A stretch of DNA of 64,000 nucleotides, taken from the NCBI RefSeq assembly GCF_009177065.1, contig NZ_WEZF01000029.1, positions 1 through 64,000 of the forward strand, written 5' to 3'. Made by a program: the position numbers and the translations under genes. The DNA is from Tautonia marina. Lineage in GTDB: Bacteria; Planctomycetota; Planctomycetia; Isosphaerales; Isosphaeraceae. This document shows positions 53,490 to 61,671 of this stretch, one piece after another. The first letter of the stretch is position 1; each line of letters begins with the position of its first letter. Under the pieces are notes generated by a model, which was not told where the DNA came from, ran no database searches, and saw only the letters and a list, made by a program, of their open reading frames with translations.

Positions 53490-53819
53490 TCATGCCTTGG
53501 TCACTCCGAGTCCCTCGCGAACCTCGTGTTGACGCTCGACCTCCCGGACTAACGCGCGACCGGCCCGTTCGATGGCCCGAGACACGGCTTCGAACGGCTC
53601 GTCGCCACTATCCTCCACTTTGACCAGGCCGTCGGGAAGCGACAACGTTACACCGCATCGGACCCCCGGCACCGCCGAATCGGCCGCGTCGGACAGGCGC
53701 ACCGTTACCCGCTCGACCTTCGGACTAAACCGCCCGATCGCCGATCCCACCCGACGTTCAACATGCGATCGCAACGCCGGGTCGACCGCGATCCCCAATC
53801 CCTGCACCAGCACTCTCAT
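53490..53819 (-). CDS. Short HPF/RaiA-like ribosome hibernation factor
   Basis: 109 residues from the ATG at 53819, with GAGAGG about 5 bases upstream. The single domain matches the S30AE/HPF fold: MRVLVQGLGIAVDPALRSHV, ERVTVRLSDAADSAVPGVRC, and the DNA/RNA-facing helix EPFEAVSRAIERAGRALVREV. It lacks the C-terminal dimerisation domain of long HPF, so it should act like E. coli HPF or RaiA on the 30S decoding site during stress. It lies 86 bases before the exporter operon on the same strand. It is divergent from the NhaR-like gene with two dyads between them. Confidence 0.85.
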   Translation of the reverse strand: MRVLVQGLGIAVDPALRSHVERRVGSAIGRFSPKVERVTVRLSDAADSAVPGVRCGVTLSLPDGLVKVEDSGDEPFEAVSRAIERAGRALVREVERQHEVREGLGVTKA

Positions 53820-53883
53820 GGCGCCTCTCGTGACGCTCGGGTTCGATAACGGGGTGATAACCCGCATTGTTCAATCCTGACGT

Positions 53884-53901
53884 ATTGTGGGACTCCACAA
53901 T
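53884..53901. promoter_or_regulatory. Dyad with LysR-type T-N11-A form
   Basis: ATTGTGG-gact-CCACAAT is a perfect 7-bp dyad in the gap between the HPF-like and NhaR-like genes. Its shape fits LysR-family operators, so autoregulation by the neighbouring regulator is plausible. Confidence 0.5.
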
Positions 53902-53934
53902 CCAAACGACAAGAGAAACTTTCGAGAACGATTC

Positions 53935-53949
53935 ATCGAAATTTTCGAT
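53935..53949. promoter_or_regulatory. Second dyad upstream of NhaR-like gene
   Basis: ATCGAAA-t-TTTCGAT is a perfect 7-bp dyad 51 bases downstream of the first, start to start, and about 70 bases before the regulator start. AT-rich compared with its surroundings. Confidence 0.4.
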
Positions 53950-54017
53950 GGATCGTCGATTGGTTTGGTCGAAGAATCCTCTGTGATTCATCGGGTTCTT
54001 CGTTTAATCTGGGATCA

Positions 54018-54947
54018 ATGGAAACGCTCAACTACCACCATCTGTTCTACTTCTGGATGGTCGCCCGTGAGGGCAGCATCGCCGCGGCCTGTGAACAGCT
54101 TGACGTTTCCCAGCCGACGATCAGTGCTCAGATTCGTGCTCTTGAGCGCTCGCTGGGCCTCAGTTTGTTCACCCGGGAAGGGCGGGGCCTCGTCCTCACC
54201 GACGCCGGTCGCGTGGCTTATCGCTACGCCGACGAGATCTTCTCGCTCGGTCGGGAGTTGCGCGACACGATCTCCGGGCGACCGGCTGGCCACCCCTTGC
54301 GGCTCGCCGTGGGGGTCATCGACGCCATGACCAAGCTCGTCGTTGCTCGACTGCTTGAACCGGCCTTGCGACTGGAGGAGCCGGTCCGGATCATCTGCTC
54401 CGAGGGGTCGGTCGAGGAACTGATCGGCGACCTGGCCCGTCACCGGCTCGATGTCGTTCTGTCTGATGTTCCCCTGGCGCCCGGGGCGGCGGTCCGTGCC
54501 TACAACCACCAGCTCGGTGAGAGTGACGTGGCCATCTTCGGCCCCCCTGGGCTCGCAGACGAACTGACCGCGGGCTTTCCCCAATCCCTCGACGGGGCTC
54601 CCATGCTCCTACCGGCCGAGCACACCGCCGTCCGCCGATCCCTCGAACACTGGTTCGAGTCGCAGGATCTCCGACCGCGGATCGTCGGCGAGTTCGAGGA
54701 CAGCGCCTTGATGAAAGCCTTCGGCCATTCCGGCTTTGGCCTTTTTCCCGCCCCGGCCATCATCGCCCGGGAAGTCTGCAATCAGTACGGTGTCCAGCTC
54801 GTGGGGCAGATCGAATCGGTGCGCGAACAGTTCTACGCCATCTCGATCGATCGCCGCCTAAAACATCCGGCAGTCGTGGCCATCTCCGAAGCCGCTCGGC
54901 GCCAGTTTCTCTCCACGCCAACGGCCGACCCACCAGCCGCGGAGTGA
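54018..54947 (+). CDS. LysR-family regulator, NhaR-like
   Basis: 309 residues. The winged HTH is at the N-terminus: LNYHHLFYFWMVAREGSIAA with recognition helix in SQPTISAQIRALERSLGLSL. That opening (NYxHLxYFWxVAxEGS) and GRGLVLTDAG match NhaR, which in E. coli activates the sodium/proton antiporter gene nhaA; no antiporter is nearby, so the target is unknown. The C-terminal ~200 residues form the LysR substrate-binding domain. Two dyads upstream may be its sites. The last codons form one arm of a long hairpin and the stop codon lies in its loop. Confidence 0.9.
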   Translation: METLNYHHLFYFWMVAREGSIAAACEQLDVSQPTISAQIRALERSLGLSLFTREGRGLVLTDAGRVAYRYADEIFSLGRELRDTISGRPAGHPLRLAVGVIDAMTKLVVARLLEPALRLEEPVRIICSEGSVEELIGDLARHRLDVVLSDVPLAPGAAVRAYNHQLGESDVAIFGPPGLADELTAGFPQSLDGAPMLLPAEHTAVRRSLEHWFESQDLRPRIVGEFEDSALMKAFGHSGFGLFPAPAIIAREVCNQYGVQLVGQIESVREQFYAISIDRRLKHPAVVAISEAARRQFLSTPTADPPAAE

Positions 54948-54973
54948 GTGTCTCCGCGGCTGGTGGGTCGGCC
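54923..54973. terminator. 22-bp perfect hairpin spanning stop codon
   Basis: Two perfectly complementary 22-base arms (54923-54944 and 54952-54973) flank a 7-base loop, TGAGTGT, containing the regulator's TGA stop. No T-run follows on either side. It lies between converging genes and may act in both directions. Confidence 0.7.
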
Positions 54974-55022
54974 GATCATACCCAGCGAGGGAACTTGTCG
55001 AGGCCAGGCGCGACGGTCCGGA

Positions 55023-56615
55023 TCATCGACCCCGGCTGCCGATGGTCGACCAGCCGCTTCGCGAGGAGGCTCGCCGCGAATCGGTCTTCGATCCCGACGG
55101 ATTCGAGGCTGCCTCGCCACTCGATGCAGGCCGATTGGACTGCCGAGCCGTCCCGGAGCCGCTTGAGGCGACCTGCCCGCTCGACGAACTGCCCGGAATG
55201 ACCGGCGTCCAGGCCGATCGGCCCGGACGCTCAGCGCGTCCCGTGGCCAGCTCGGGCTTCACGGCGGGACGAGGTCGGGCCTCTCGGGCCGGTTCGAGGG
55301 ACTCCTCCGGCAACTGGATGCCGAGGAATTCGGGCCGAGGCACGACGATCGGATCGACGTTCAGCATTCGGTCGTTCCGCCCTGAGTTCGCACTCGCAAC
55401 GGCCTCGTCTTCTCCGCCGTTTTGCAAGCGGTACGTGTAATCCTGTTGCGAATCCTGGCGATTCCCTGACTCGTTCGCGTTGTCGGCCAGATAGAGCTGA
55501 GGACCGCGAGGTGCTCGGTATTCGTACAGATGAGACATGTTGTTGCGGTCGAGAATCGCGTAGATCGAGTTCGGCGAGGCATACAGTCCCCGCCCGACCG
55601 ACGGATCAAACGCGAAGTTGCAGACGCCGGCCACATAGCCGTCTTCGGTGAACAGGCCGCCGCCCGATCGCCCTTGCTTCGGCGAGTGCTGGCACTCGAT
55701 CGCCTCGTAATTCCGCTTGCCCGGCACCTGATACCGCGACGTCGGGGCAAAGATGACCGTGTTCCAGGCAGTCGCGTCCTCGCCGTGCGAGCAACCGACC
55801 GTGTACATGCTCATCCGAGCCTTCGCCTGCCAGTGCTGCGGCACGACGCGGGCCGACGGCACGACCGCTCCTGGACGAATCCGAACCAGGGCCACATCCC
55901 GGTCGAAGTCGTAGTCAATCACCTCTCCCGGCATCGGTTTGCCCAGCGGGCGAACGGTCTGCCCTCCTGGACCACCCAGCTTGCCGTCAAACAGCTCCAC
56001 GAGGACTGGCAGATTGAACTGATCGGGCCTCGGCTGACGCCCTTTCACGGTGAAGATGTGCGCGCAGGTGAGGATAATCGACTCCTCCGGCGAACTTTCG
56101 ATCACCGTTCCCGAGCCGAATCCGAGCGATCCGCGGTCCTTGACCGTGATCCGCACGACCGTGGCCCACGGATCGGGGTTCGATCGCGAGGAACCGGCCG
56201 AGGCGTTCGACACGTTCCGAACCGGAGGATTGGTCTCCCCCCGAACCGGAGTCGGACGCGCGGCGTCTCGGTAGAGGTCGGCGAGTTCTCGCGTTTCGAC
56301 CAGTCCTTCGCGTCGCGACAGTTCGCGACCCTCGGCATCGACGATCACAAAGGTCGGAACGCCTTCAATCCCGTACCGCTCGACCAGTTCGGGGTGCTCA
56401 TCGACATCAATGGATTGAACGGGATAACGATTCTTGACCAGTGTCTCGACCCGAGGGCGCATCTGCTTGCAGGGTGGGCACCAGTCGGCATGAAAATCGA
56501 GAATCACCGGTCCTCGGGCACTTTGGGCCGATCCGCCGGAAACGGCGGAGGCCGAGGGGCCGGGGCCGGGAACGATCGCAAGCACCAAGGTCAGCAGCAA
56601 GGGGGCGGTGGTCAT
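55023..56615 (-). CDS. Thioredoxin-trypsin-like protease fusion, exported
   Basis: 530 residues from the ATG at 56615. A signal peptide (about 1-28) leads to a thioredoxin domain with the redox motif WCPPCK (Cys46, Cys49) and the cis-Pro segment GVPTFV. After a ~25-residue linker a trypsin-like domain begins near residue 150; its triad is His186 in TCAHIF, Asp240 in DRDVALV and Ser317 in QGRSGGGLF. The C-terminal ~130 residues are Pro/Arg/Ser-rich. The combination suggests a periplasmic protein that reduces or isomerises disulfides and cleaves the same clients, but that is inference. Both active sites look intact. It stands alone on the minus strand. Confidence 0.88.
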   Translation of the reverse strand: MTTAPLLLTLVLAIVPGPGPSASAVSGGSAQSARGPVILDFHADWCPPCKQMRPRVETLVKNRYPVQSIDVDEHPELVERYGIEGVPTFVIVDAEGRELSRREGLVETRELADLYRDAARPTPVRGETNPPVRNVSNASAGSSRSNPDPWATVVRITVKDRGSLGFGSGTVIESSPEESIILTCAHIFTVKGRQPRPDQFNLPVLVELFDGKLGGPGGQTVRPLGKPMPGEVIDYDFDRDVALVRIRPGAVVPSARVVPQHWQAKARMSMYTVGCSHGEDATAWNTVIFAPTSRYQVPGKRNYEAIECQHSPKQGRSGGGLFTEDGYVAGVCNFAFDPSVGRGLYASPNSIYAILDRNNMSHLYEYRAPRGPQLYLADNANESGNRQDSQQDYTYRLQNGGEDEAVASANSGRNDRMLNVDPIVVPRPEFLGIQLPEESLEPAREARPRPAVKPELATGRAERPGRSAWTPVIPGSSSSGQVASSGSGTARQSNRPASSGEAASNPSGSKTDSRRASSRSGWSTIGSRGR

Positions 56616-57500
56616 GCCGCGAGGACTCCTTCTTCCCGGGCAGCAATCCACCTCAGTCTTCTCGGAAGCCATCCTTGGCCGCCTTCGTGGGGCGGGGTCA
56701 GGATCGATCCGGATCGAAGGGGCAGATCGGCCGCGATTGTTCCCTCGCCGTCGGGCAAGCGGCCCGACGCGGGGGGCACCGACCTGACGGGCCGGCGCCG
56801 GGAAACCACCGAGTGCGAGGACGTGAGACGAGAGGCGATCGCATCCACAACCCGTTCCCTCGCGTCGATCTGCTCCCGAGCCACTCGGGCCCGGACGATC
56901 AACCGGGGGGCGGGTTCGACCACGGCAAGGGCCGTGGTGCGATGCGCCGAGGAAAGAGGGGATAATTCGAGAGGGGGTGCGGCATGCCGGATGGAGAATC
57001 CGGCCCTTCCTTGGACGAGCCCCAGGTCACTGACCCCGCAGCCCAACCTCATGTCGGGCTTCGGCGCCGCCGGGTCAAAACCCCTGCGCGCTCGATCTCC
57101 CCGTGATTGCCCTGCGAAGGACGGCCGGGGAAGCAATCGAGAAACTCGCGAGGGCTCATTCACGGCTGGCGGGCCTCTTTCTACTCGGAGCGGGCACGAA
57201 GGACCAGATCAGTTATCGGCCCAGGCGTCGGCTTTCTGGACGATTTCTCGAAAAAGAATCTCCGCCGGGCCGCCGGTTGTACGGTTCTTGCCGCCGATGC
57301 CGAACGTGTCGGAACCAAATCGCTCGGAAGGTCGTCTGAACAGTGTGGCCGGTTTGCCGCCGCGCGGTTGGTCGGGTAGAGTTGGCTCAGTCCGGCTGGA
57401 CGGACAGCGATTTCGGCTCTCTCGGCCCTAACCGCGTCGAGCATCGTTTTTTTGTCTCTGGCGCTGCGGCCGATTGCGGAAGTCGTCTCCTCCGGGCGAC
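56616..57500. other. Long gene-poor region
   Basis: About 0.9 kb with no supported gene. Open frames on both strands here are arginine- and proline-rich, lack ribosome binding sites and resemble shadows of GC-rich DNA. The minus-strand promoter of the thioredoxin-protease gene must lie in the first part. Codon use does not favour either strand by eye. Confidence 0.45.
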
Positions 57501-57529
57501 TTGCGAGTCGGGAATTTCGGCGCTAGAAT
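57501..57529 (+). promoter_or_regulatory. Promoter for coiled-coil operon
   Basis: TTGCGA (57501-57506), a 17-base spacer and TAGAAT (57524-57529), about 190 bases upstream of the coiled-coil gene start. Good match at -10; five-of-six logic fails only at two -35 positions. Confidence 0.55.
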
Positions 57530-57718
57530 GCATCACCTAACGTGTTTTGCTCTGCGTCGATCCGATTCCGGGTCGCTCGCCGCTCCGGTCGAGTTCACCT
57601 CCACCCACTCCACGGTCTAGCCCCCTTCCAACGCCCCGCCGAGATGATTTTTTTCGAGGCGAGACGTCCGAGGCCCGGGCGGCCGACCGTCTGACTCCGA
57701 TCGCAACGGGATGGGACC

Positions 57719-58579
57719 ATGACGTTCGTCGGGAAAATCCTCGTCATCGTGATCCTGGCCTTCGCCCTGTTCTTCCTCGCGTTGTCGACGGTGGTCTTCA
57801 CCGCCTCGACGAACTGGCGGACAGCGCACCAGGCGGTGACCGAGAAACGAAACCAACTGCAGCAAGAGCTGACGACCGCCCAGAACGATCTGGCGGCTCA
57901 GAAGACCTCCTACGAAAAGGAAATCGCCGATCGTGATGCTCGGATCGCCACCCTGGATGCTCAGAGCACCTCGCTGAGCAACCAGATCGACACCCTGCAG
58001 ACCGACATCACGAGCCTCCGCACTTCGGTTGAGGAGGCGCAGCGAACCACGCAGACCCAGGTTCAGCTCGCCCAGGCCACCACGGCTGAAGCCCAACAGC
58101 TTCGCGAGCAGTTCCAGGCCGCTCAGAAGGTCGCCAACGACTATGCGGCCCGTCAGACCGAGCTGGACGAGCAGATTTTCTTGCTCGAACGCCAGCTCGA
58201 TACCGCCACTCAGAACAATGAAGACCTGCGCAATGCCCTGGCCGATTACCAGAACTATCTGGAATCGCGTGGTCTTCCCGCCGATCCCGAACAGGTCCGC
58301 CTGGCGGCTCAGGGCACCCTGGTTTCCCCCGACATCGAGGGCCGGGTGCTTCGCGTCGCCAACGACTACCTGGAAATCTCGCTCGGGTCGGACGATGGGG
58401 TGAAGACGGGTCAGGAATACTTCGTGTTCCGAACCGGCGATTCTCCCCAGTACATCGGAAAGATTCGGATCACGCTGACCGAGGCCGACAAGGCCGTCGG
58501 CCGCCTGGTCTTCTCCAACTTGGGCCGCAAGGTGATGGAGGGTGACAGTGTCGCAGGCAAGATCCAGCCGCGGAGCTAA
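57719..58579 (+). CDS. Membrane-anchored coiled-coil protein
   Basis: 286 residues. One N-terminal membrane helix (about 6-30) is followed by a Gln/Glu/Ala-rich coiled coil (about 35-185) and a compact C-terminal domain (about 205-280) reading GRVLRVANDYLEISLGSDDG and then KTGQEYFVFRTG. The overall plan, anchor-coil-small domain, and the sequence style of that domain parallel the 527-residue protein at 5221-6804, though the larger one has an added EF-hand region. No named family. It probably extends into the periplasm and may organise the envelope. The next gene overlaps its end by 32 bases. Confidence 0.82.
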   Translation: MTFVGKILVIVILAFALFFLALSTVVFTASTNWRTAHQAVTEKRNQLQQELTTAQNDLAAQKTSYEKEIADRDARIATLDAQSTSLSNQIDTLQTDITSLRTSVEEAQRTTQTQVQLAQATTAEAQQLREQFQAAQKVANDYAARQTELDEQIFLLERQLDTATQNNEDLRNALADYQNYLESRGLPADPEQVRLAAQGTLVSPDIEGRVLRVANDYLEISLGSDDGVKTGQEYFVFRTGDSPQYIGKIRITLTEADKAVGRLVFSNLGRKVMEGDSVAGKIQPRS

Positions 58580-58784
58580 GGGGGGAGGTCGGTCTCGGGG
58601 CTCGCGCTCCCAGGCCGTCGCCACTCCTCGCGGAGGACGAGGCGTTTACGTCCAGCAGGCCCGCAGCGATATCTTCGTCGTTCTGCTCGGCGTGGCCCTC
58701 GGCTCCTTGATCATCGGGTGCCTTTTCCTGGCCCTCAAGCTCAACCAGTACGAGTTCAGCGTCGGTGGTCCTGGCGGATTCTGA
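58548..58784 (+). CDS. Small single-helix membrane protein
   Basis: 78 residues from the GTG at 58548, chosen because GGAGGG (58537-58542) sits five bases upstream; a GTG two codons earlier overlaps that site. The N-terminal ~30 residues are Arg/Gly/Ser-rich and basic, followed by one membrane helix (about 43-65, DIFVVLLGVALGSLIIGCLF) and a short Gly-rich tail. It overlaps the coiled-coil gene by 32 bases, so translation is probably coupled and the two membrane proteins may form a complex. No family recognised. Confidence 0.7.
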   Translation: MSQARSSRGAKGGGRSRGSRSQAVATPRGGRGVYVQQARSDIFVVLLGVALGSLIIGCLFLALKLNQYEFSVGGPGGF

Positions 58785-58820
58785 GTGTTCCTCCCCCGAC
58801 CAGCCAACCTCGTTTTCGGC

Positions 58821-58864
58821 AACAGGGCCGGCTCCTTCCACTGAGTGAGGGAGTCGGCCTTGTT
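58821..58864 (+). terminator. Terminator of coiled-coil operon
   Basis: A 15-bp stem with two G-U pairs: AACAGGGCCGGCTCC (58821-58835) with GGAGTCGGCCTTGTT (58850-58864), followed by CTGTTG. It begins 37 bases after the small membrane protein stop. Confidence 0.7.
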
Positions 58865-59191
58865 CTGTTGCTGGAACTCAGGCAAGCAACCGCTTCGCTC
58901 ACAGCGACGACACCGGAGCCGACGGGCCTCGGAGTCCGATCGACCTCGGCTCCGGGGAGAGGGCTTCGCAATCGTTCCCTCTCTCCTGTCCTCACACCCA
59001 CTCCCCTGGCGGGTCCGAGCGTGGCCGAAAGCCGCCTGCGAGAATCTTCCGCCAGGGTCCACCGCAACGGTCACGCGAAAACCCGGTTCACGCTCTCCGA
59101 AGCTCGACGATCCTTGATGATCGTTGGGACGCCAGCGCCACCACTCGATCCGGATTGCGTCATCCAGAAATCCATCCGTCTTCGAGCGTGA

Positions 59192-59226
59192 CAAAAAGAA
59201 AAAGGCAGGTGCCAGGCACCTGCCTT
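59192..59226 (-). terminator. Intrinsic terminator of esterase gene
   Basis: On the minus strand an 11-bp stem AAGGCAGGTGC/GCACCTGCCTT (59202-59226) with a 3-base loop is followed by TTTTTCTTTTT. This is the most classical Rho-independent terminator in the window, 53 bases after the esterase stop. Confidence 0.9.
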
Positions 59227-59278
59227 GATCGGGCTCGTTCGAGAACACTACCACGGTCAACGGAATCGGTTGGAACTG

Positions 59279-60295
59279 TTACTGGCCACCGAGTTCAGGC
59301 CCGTACGGTACGCCCGGCTTGGGCGGGCAGCGTTCGAAGAACGACATGACGGCCTCACTTCCGTCGAAGTCCTGGCTGGTCTTCCCAACCATTTCGACGT
59401 GATAGTTCGACGGCTTCCCCGGCCAGTTGTGGCCGGCCCCTTCGATTCGGTAGATCTCGACGAGCGCCCCGTTCTCGCCCGGCGGGTAGGCATAAACGCG
59501 GGTCGTTGTCCCATCGTCTTCCGGGCGATCAGGCAGACGCTCGACGCACGGTTCACCGGAAATTCCGTTGGCTTCCAGGTAGGCGGCAATGGTCTCGTCG
59601 GCCGGAGCGACCCGTCCTCGGTCCTGCGGCAGCAAGCCGGCGATCGGTCCCCCCTGCACGGGCATCAAGGGGTCATCCTCGCCGATAATCGCCATTAACG
59701 AGACCGGTTGCGGGGGATCAAAGCGGTTGGCGACCACGTCGGTCATCGCTCCGGAAACCGGCGCCACGCCCGCCACCACGTCCGAGGCATCGGCCGCGAG
59801 TCGATGGCAGAACATCGCTCCGCTGGAAATTCCGGTCGCGAACACCCGAGAGGCATCAATCAGCCCCTCGGCCGCCAGTTTTTCCACGATCGTCCGAACC
59901 ATCGCCACGTCATCGAAGCGGCGATCCATGTCCGGGTTCAAGCCGTTCCGAGACGAGAACGAGGCCAGCCCTCGGCTCCGGACGATCGGAGCCCCAGGGT
60001 CGTAGTTCCAGTTCCTTCCCTCACCCTTCGGGTAGATCACGACAAAACCGCGATCCTCGGCCAGCGGGTCGAGTTTCGCGTAATTCTGAATGGTGTCCGG
60101 GGTGCCACCTTCGCCATGGAAGACGAAGAGCGCCGGAGCAGGACGCGACCACTCCGAGGGAACGTAGAGGCGGAAGGATCGTTCCTCCTCCCCCACCGTC
60201 ACCTCCCGGTCCACTGCCGAACCGGGCACGAACCCCTTCGGAGCGTCCGACCAAATCGGTGCCAGCATCACGGAAGCAACAAACGTCCAGATCAA
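59279..60295 (-). CDS. Secreted LpqC/PHB-depolymerase-like esterase
   Basis: 338 residues. The start is a TTG at 60295 with AGAGGA about 8 bases upstream; an internal ATG ten codons on would spoil the signal peptide (FVASVMLAPIW). Alpha/beta hydrolase features: oxyanion-region FVFHGEGGTPDT, nucleophile Ser157 in GISSGA, and a C-terminal catalytic His in GAGHNWPG. This is the poly(3-hydroxybutyrate) depolymerase/LpqC-like esterase family, whose members hydrolyse polyesters or feruloyl and acetyl esters of plant polysaccharides. Which of these applies cannot be read from the sequence. It is a single gene with its own terminator. Confidence 0.88.
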   Translation of the reverse strand: MIWTFVASVMLAPIWSDAPKGFVPGSAVDREVTVGEEERSFRLYVPSEWSRPAPALFVFHGEGGTPDTIQNYAKLDPLAEDRGFVVIYPKGEGRNWNYDPGAPIVRSRGLASFSSRNGLNPDMDRRFDDVAMVRTIVEKLAAEGLIDASRVFATGISSGAMFCHRLAADASDVVAGVAPVSGAMTDVVANRFDPPQPVSLMAIIGEDDPLMPVQGGPIAGLLPQDRGRVAPADETIAAYLEANGISGEPCVERLPDRPEDDGTTTRVYAYPPGENGALVEIYRIEGAGHNWPGKPSNYHVEMVGKTSQDFDGSEAVMSFFERCPPKPGVPYGPELGGQ

Positions 60296-60725
60296 GGTTC
60301 GATTCCTCTGGTTGTGTCAATCTCAGGTGTGTGTTCGGGCGATGCCCAATGCTCACCCCTCTTGCTTTAGCATCGCTCGCAAGCCGAGGCGGTGAGACGG
60401 ACCGATCGCGACCGATTTCCGATGCTCTCGTTACATTCACACTTTTCGCGCCAATCCGATCGTTTAGAGTCCGTTTCGATTTCGCAATACTGAACCTATT
60501 GACACCATGTCGCCCCAGTGGTATCGTTTGTACACCTGGACGTGAAACGGGGCGACTCTGCCCGATAGGTCCAGGAGCCGGATCAAGGTTCGGGGCGATC
60601 GCATGCCCTGGCGTCCGGCGATGCACCCGGTGGTTCTTCTCAGCGAGGGCGGCGTTCGGCCTGATCCCTGAACGACTTACGATTCCAGGGCCGAATCGTC
60701 CGATCCTCCGGGGGGCGAGACATCC
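60296..60725. other. Divergent region with long leader
   Basis: 430 bases between divergent genes. The plus-strand promoter lies at 60499-60527, leaving a ~190-base leader before the Rad52-like gene. An inverted repeat GTCGCCCC (60509-60516) with GGGGCGAC (60549-60556) brackets the -10 element and likely start point. No small gene is convincing in the leader. Confidence 0.5.
60499..60527 (+). promoter_or_regulatory. Strong promoter for Rad52-like gene
   Basis: TTGACA at 60499-60504 is a perfect -35 hexamer, followed by a 17-base spacer and TATCGT at 60522-60527. The same -10 occurs in the purA promoter. Confidence 0.65.
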
Positions 60726-61496
60726 ATGACTCAGTATCCTGACCTGTTCGCGGCCCTCGCCGCGCCTTTTGCGTCGCACGAAGTGAAGGTCCGTCCCCAG
60801 GCGGGCCGTCAGCTCCATTACATCACCGCTCGAACGGCCATGAACCGCCTCGACAGTGTTCTGGGGCCAGAAAACTGGTGGGACTCCTATCAACCCTCCG
60901 AGCATTCGGTGCTTTGCACCCTCACGATCCGGCTTCCGGACGGCTCGACCCTCTCGAAGTCCGACGCCGGCGGCTACGCCGGCATGTCGGACCAGGGGGA
61001 CGACGACAAGAGCGGCTACAGCGACGCCTTCAAACGCGCCGCCGTGAAGTTTGGCGTGGCCCGCTACCTCTACCGCGACGGCGTCCCCGAGTTTGTTCGG
61101 GAACGTGTGGCAGCCTCGGCCCCGGCCGTCGCCGTGGCGGCGGCGGAGGGCTCGGCTCCGGCTCCTTCGACTCGGGAAGGATCGGCTCCCGAGCCCCGAT
61201 CGGAGCGTGATCGAGAGCGATCGTCTCGATCGGAACATGGCGCCTCGGGCGGCATCGTCGGCACTCCTCCTCGGAGCGGCCGGGCCCTGTTCGCCTGGGT
61301 CAAGGATCAGGAGCAGCGGCACGAGGTCGGCCTGCTCCCCTATCTGAACAAATGGGGCAAGCTCCAGGATTATCCCGGTCGCATGATCGACTGGGACGCC
61401 GAGCAGGTGGCCAACGCCTATCAGGAAGCCATCCGCAAGATCCAGGCGAGCGTGCCCGACCGTAATGAGGCCCTTGAGGAGGCGCTGGCCAACTGA
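60726..61496 (+). CDS. Rad52/Rad22-family single-strand annealing protein
   Basis: 256 residues. The N-terminal ~130 residues match the Rad52/Rad22 domain: HYITARTAMNRLDSVLGPEN, GGYAGMSDQGDDDKSGYSDA, and FKRAAVKFGVARYLY. These proteins form rings that anneal complementary single strands. A disordered Ala/Ser/Glu/Arg-rich linker (about 135-190) joins a short C-terminal helical domain (GRALFAWVKDQEQRHEVGLL). The family is best known from phages and eukaryotes, but some bacterial chromosomes have one. No phage genes surround it, so it looks resident; recO, at 27.6 kb, is a second annealing factor. It has a strong promoter and its own terminator. Confidence 0.88.
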   Translation: MTQYPDLFAALAAPFASHEVKVRPQAGRQLHYITARTAMNRLDSVLGPENWWDSYQPSEHSVLCTLTIRLPDGSTLSKSDAGGYAGMSDQGDDDKSGYSDAFKRAAVKFGVARYLYRDGVPEFVRERVAASAPAVAVAAAEGSAPAPSTREGSAPEPRSERDRERSSRSEHGASGGIVGTPPRSGRALFAWVKDQEQRHEVGLLPYLNKWGKLQDYPGRMIDWDAEQVANAYQEAIRKIQASVPDRNEALEEALAN

Positions 61497-61588
61497 CCGT
61501 TCGGATCAAACGGGACGATCGCCTGTTCGGAGCCAGCCGATCACGCCATTGCCCCGCCGAACAGTCCGAGCCCCTCAAAGGCCGTCTT

Positions 61589-61627
61589 CGCCCCCCGGCC
61601 GCTTCATGGCGACCGCGGGGGCGTTTT
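61589..61627 (+). terminator. Intrinsic terminator of Rad52-like gene
   Basis: CGCCCCC (61589-61595) pairs with GGGGGCG (61617-61623), extended by three pairs across a one-base bulge, and followed immediately by TTTTGG. It lies about 95 bases after the stop. Confidence 0.75.
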
Positions 61628-61671
61628 GGTTTCGAAACCGGATGCAATGCTCCTTCCAGCGGCCCGAGCGA

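Larger units (their letters stand above)
58785..59278. other. Intergenic region with two terminators
   Basis: No gene seen in about 0.5 kb between converging transcripts. It holds the terminator of the coiled-coil operon at its left end and of the esterase gene at its right end; the ~320 bases between them show nothing I can identify. Confidence 0.6.

Noticed and set aside
55530-57431. 633-codon plus-strand frame over the thioredoxin-protease gene and the following gap
   Set aside because: Arg/Gly/His-rich, no signal or domain, and antisense to a well-supported gene over most of its length.
56616-57500. A gene on either strand in the gap
   Set aside because: Open frames have low-complexity translations, no ribosome binding site and no recognisable domain.
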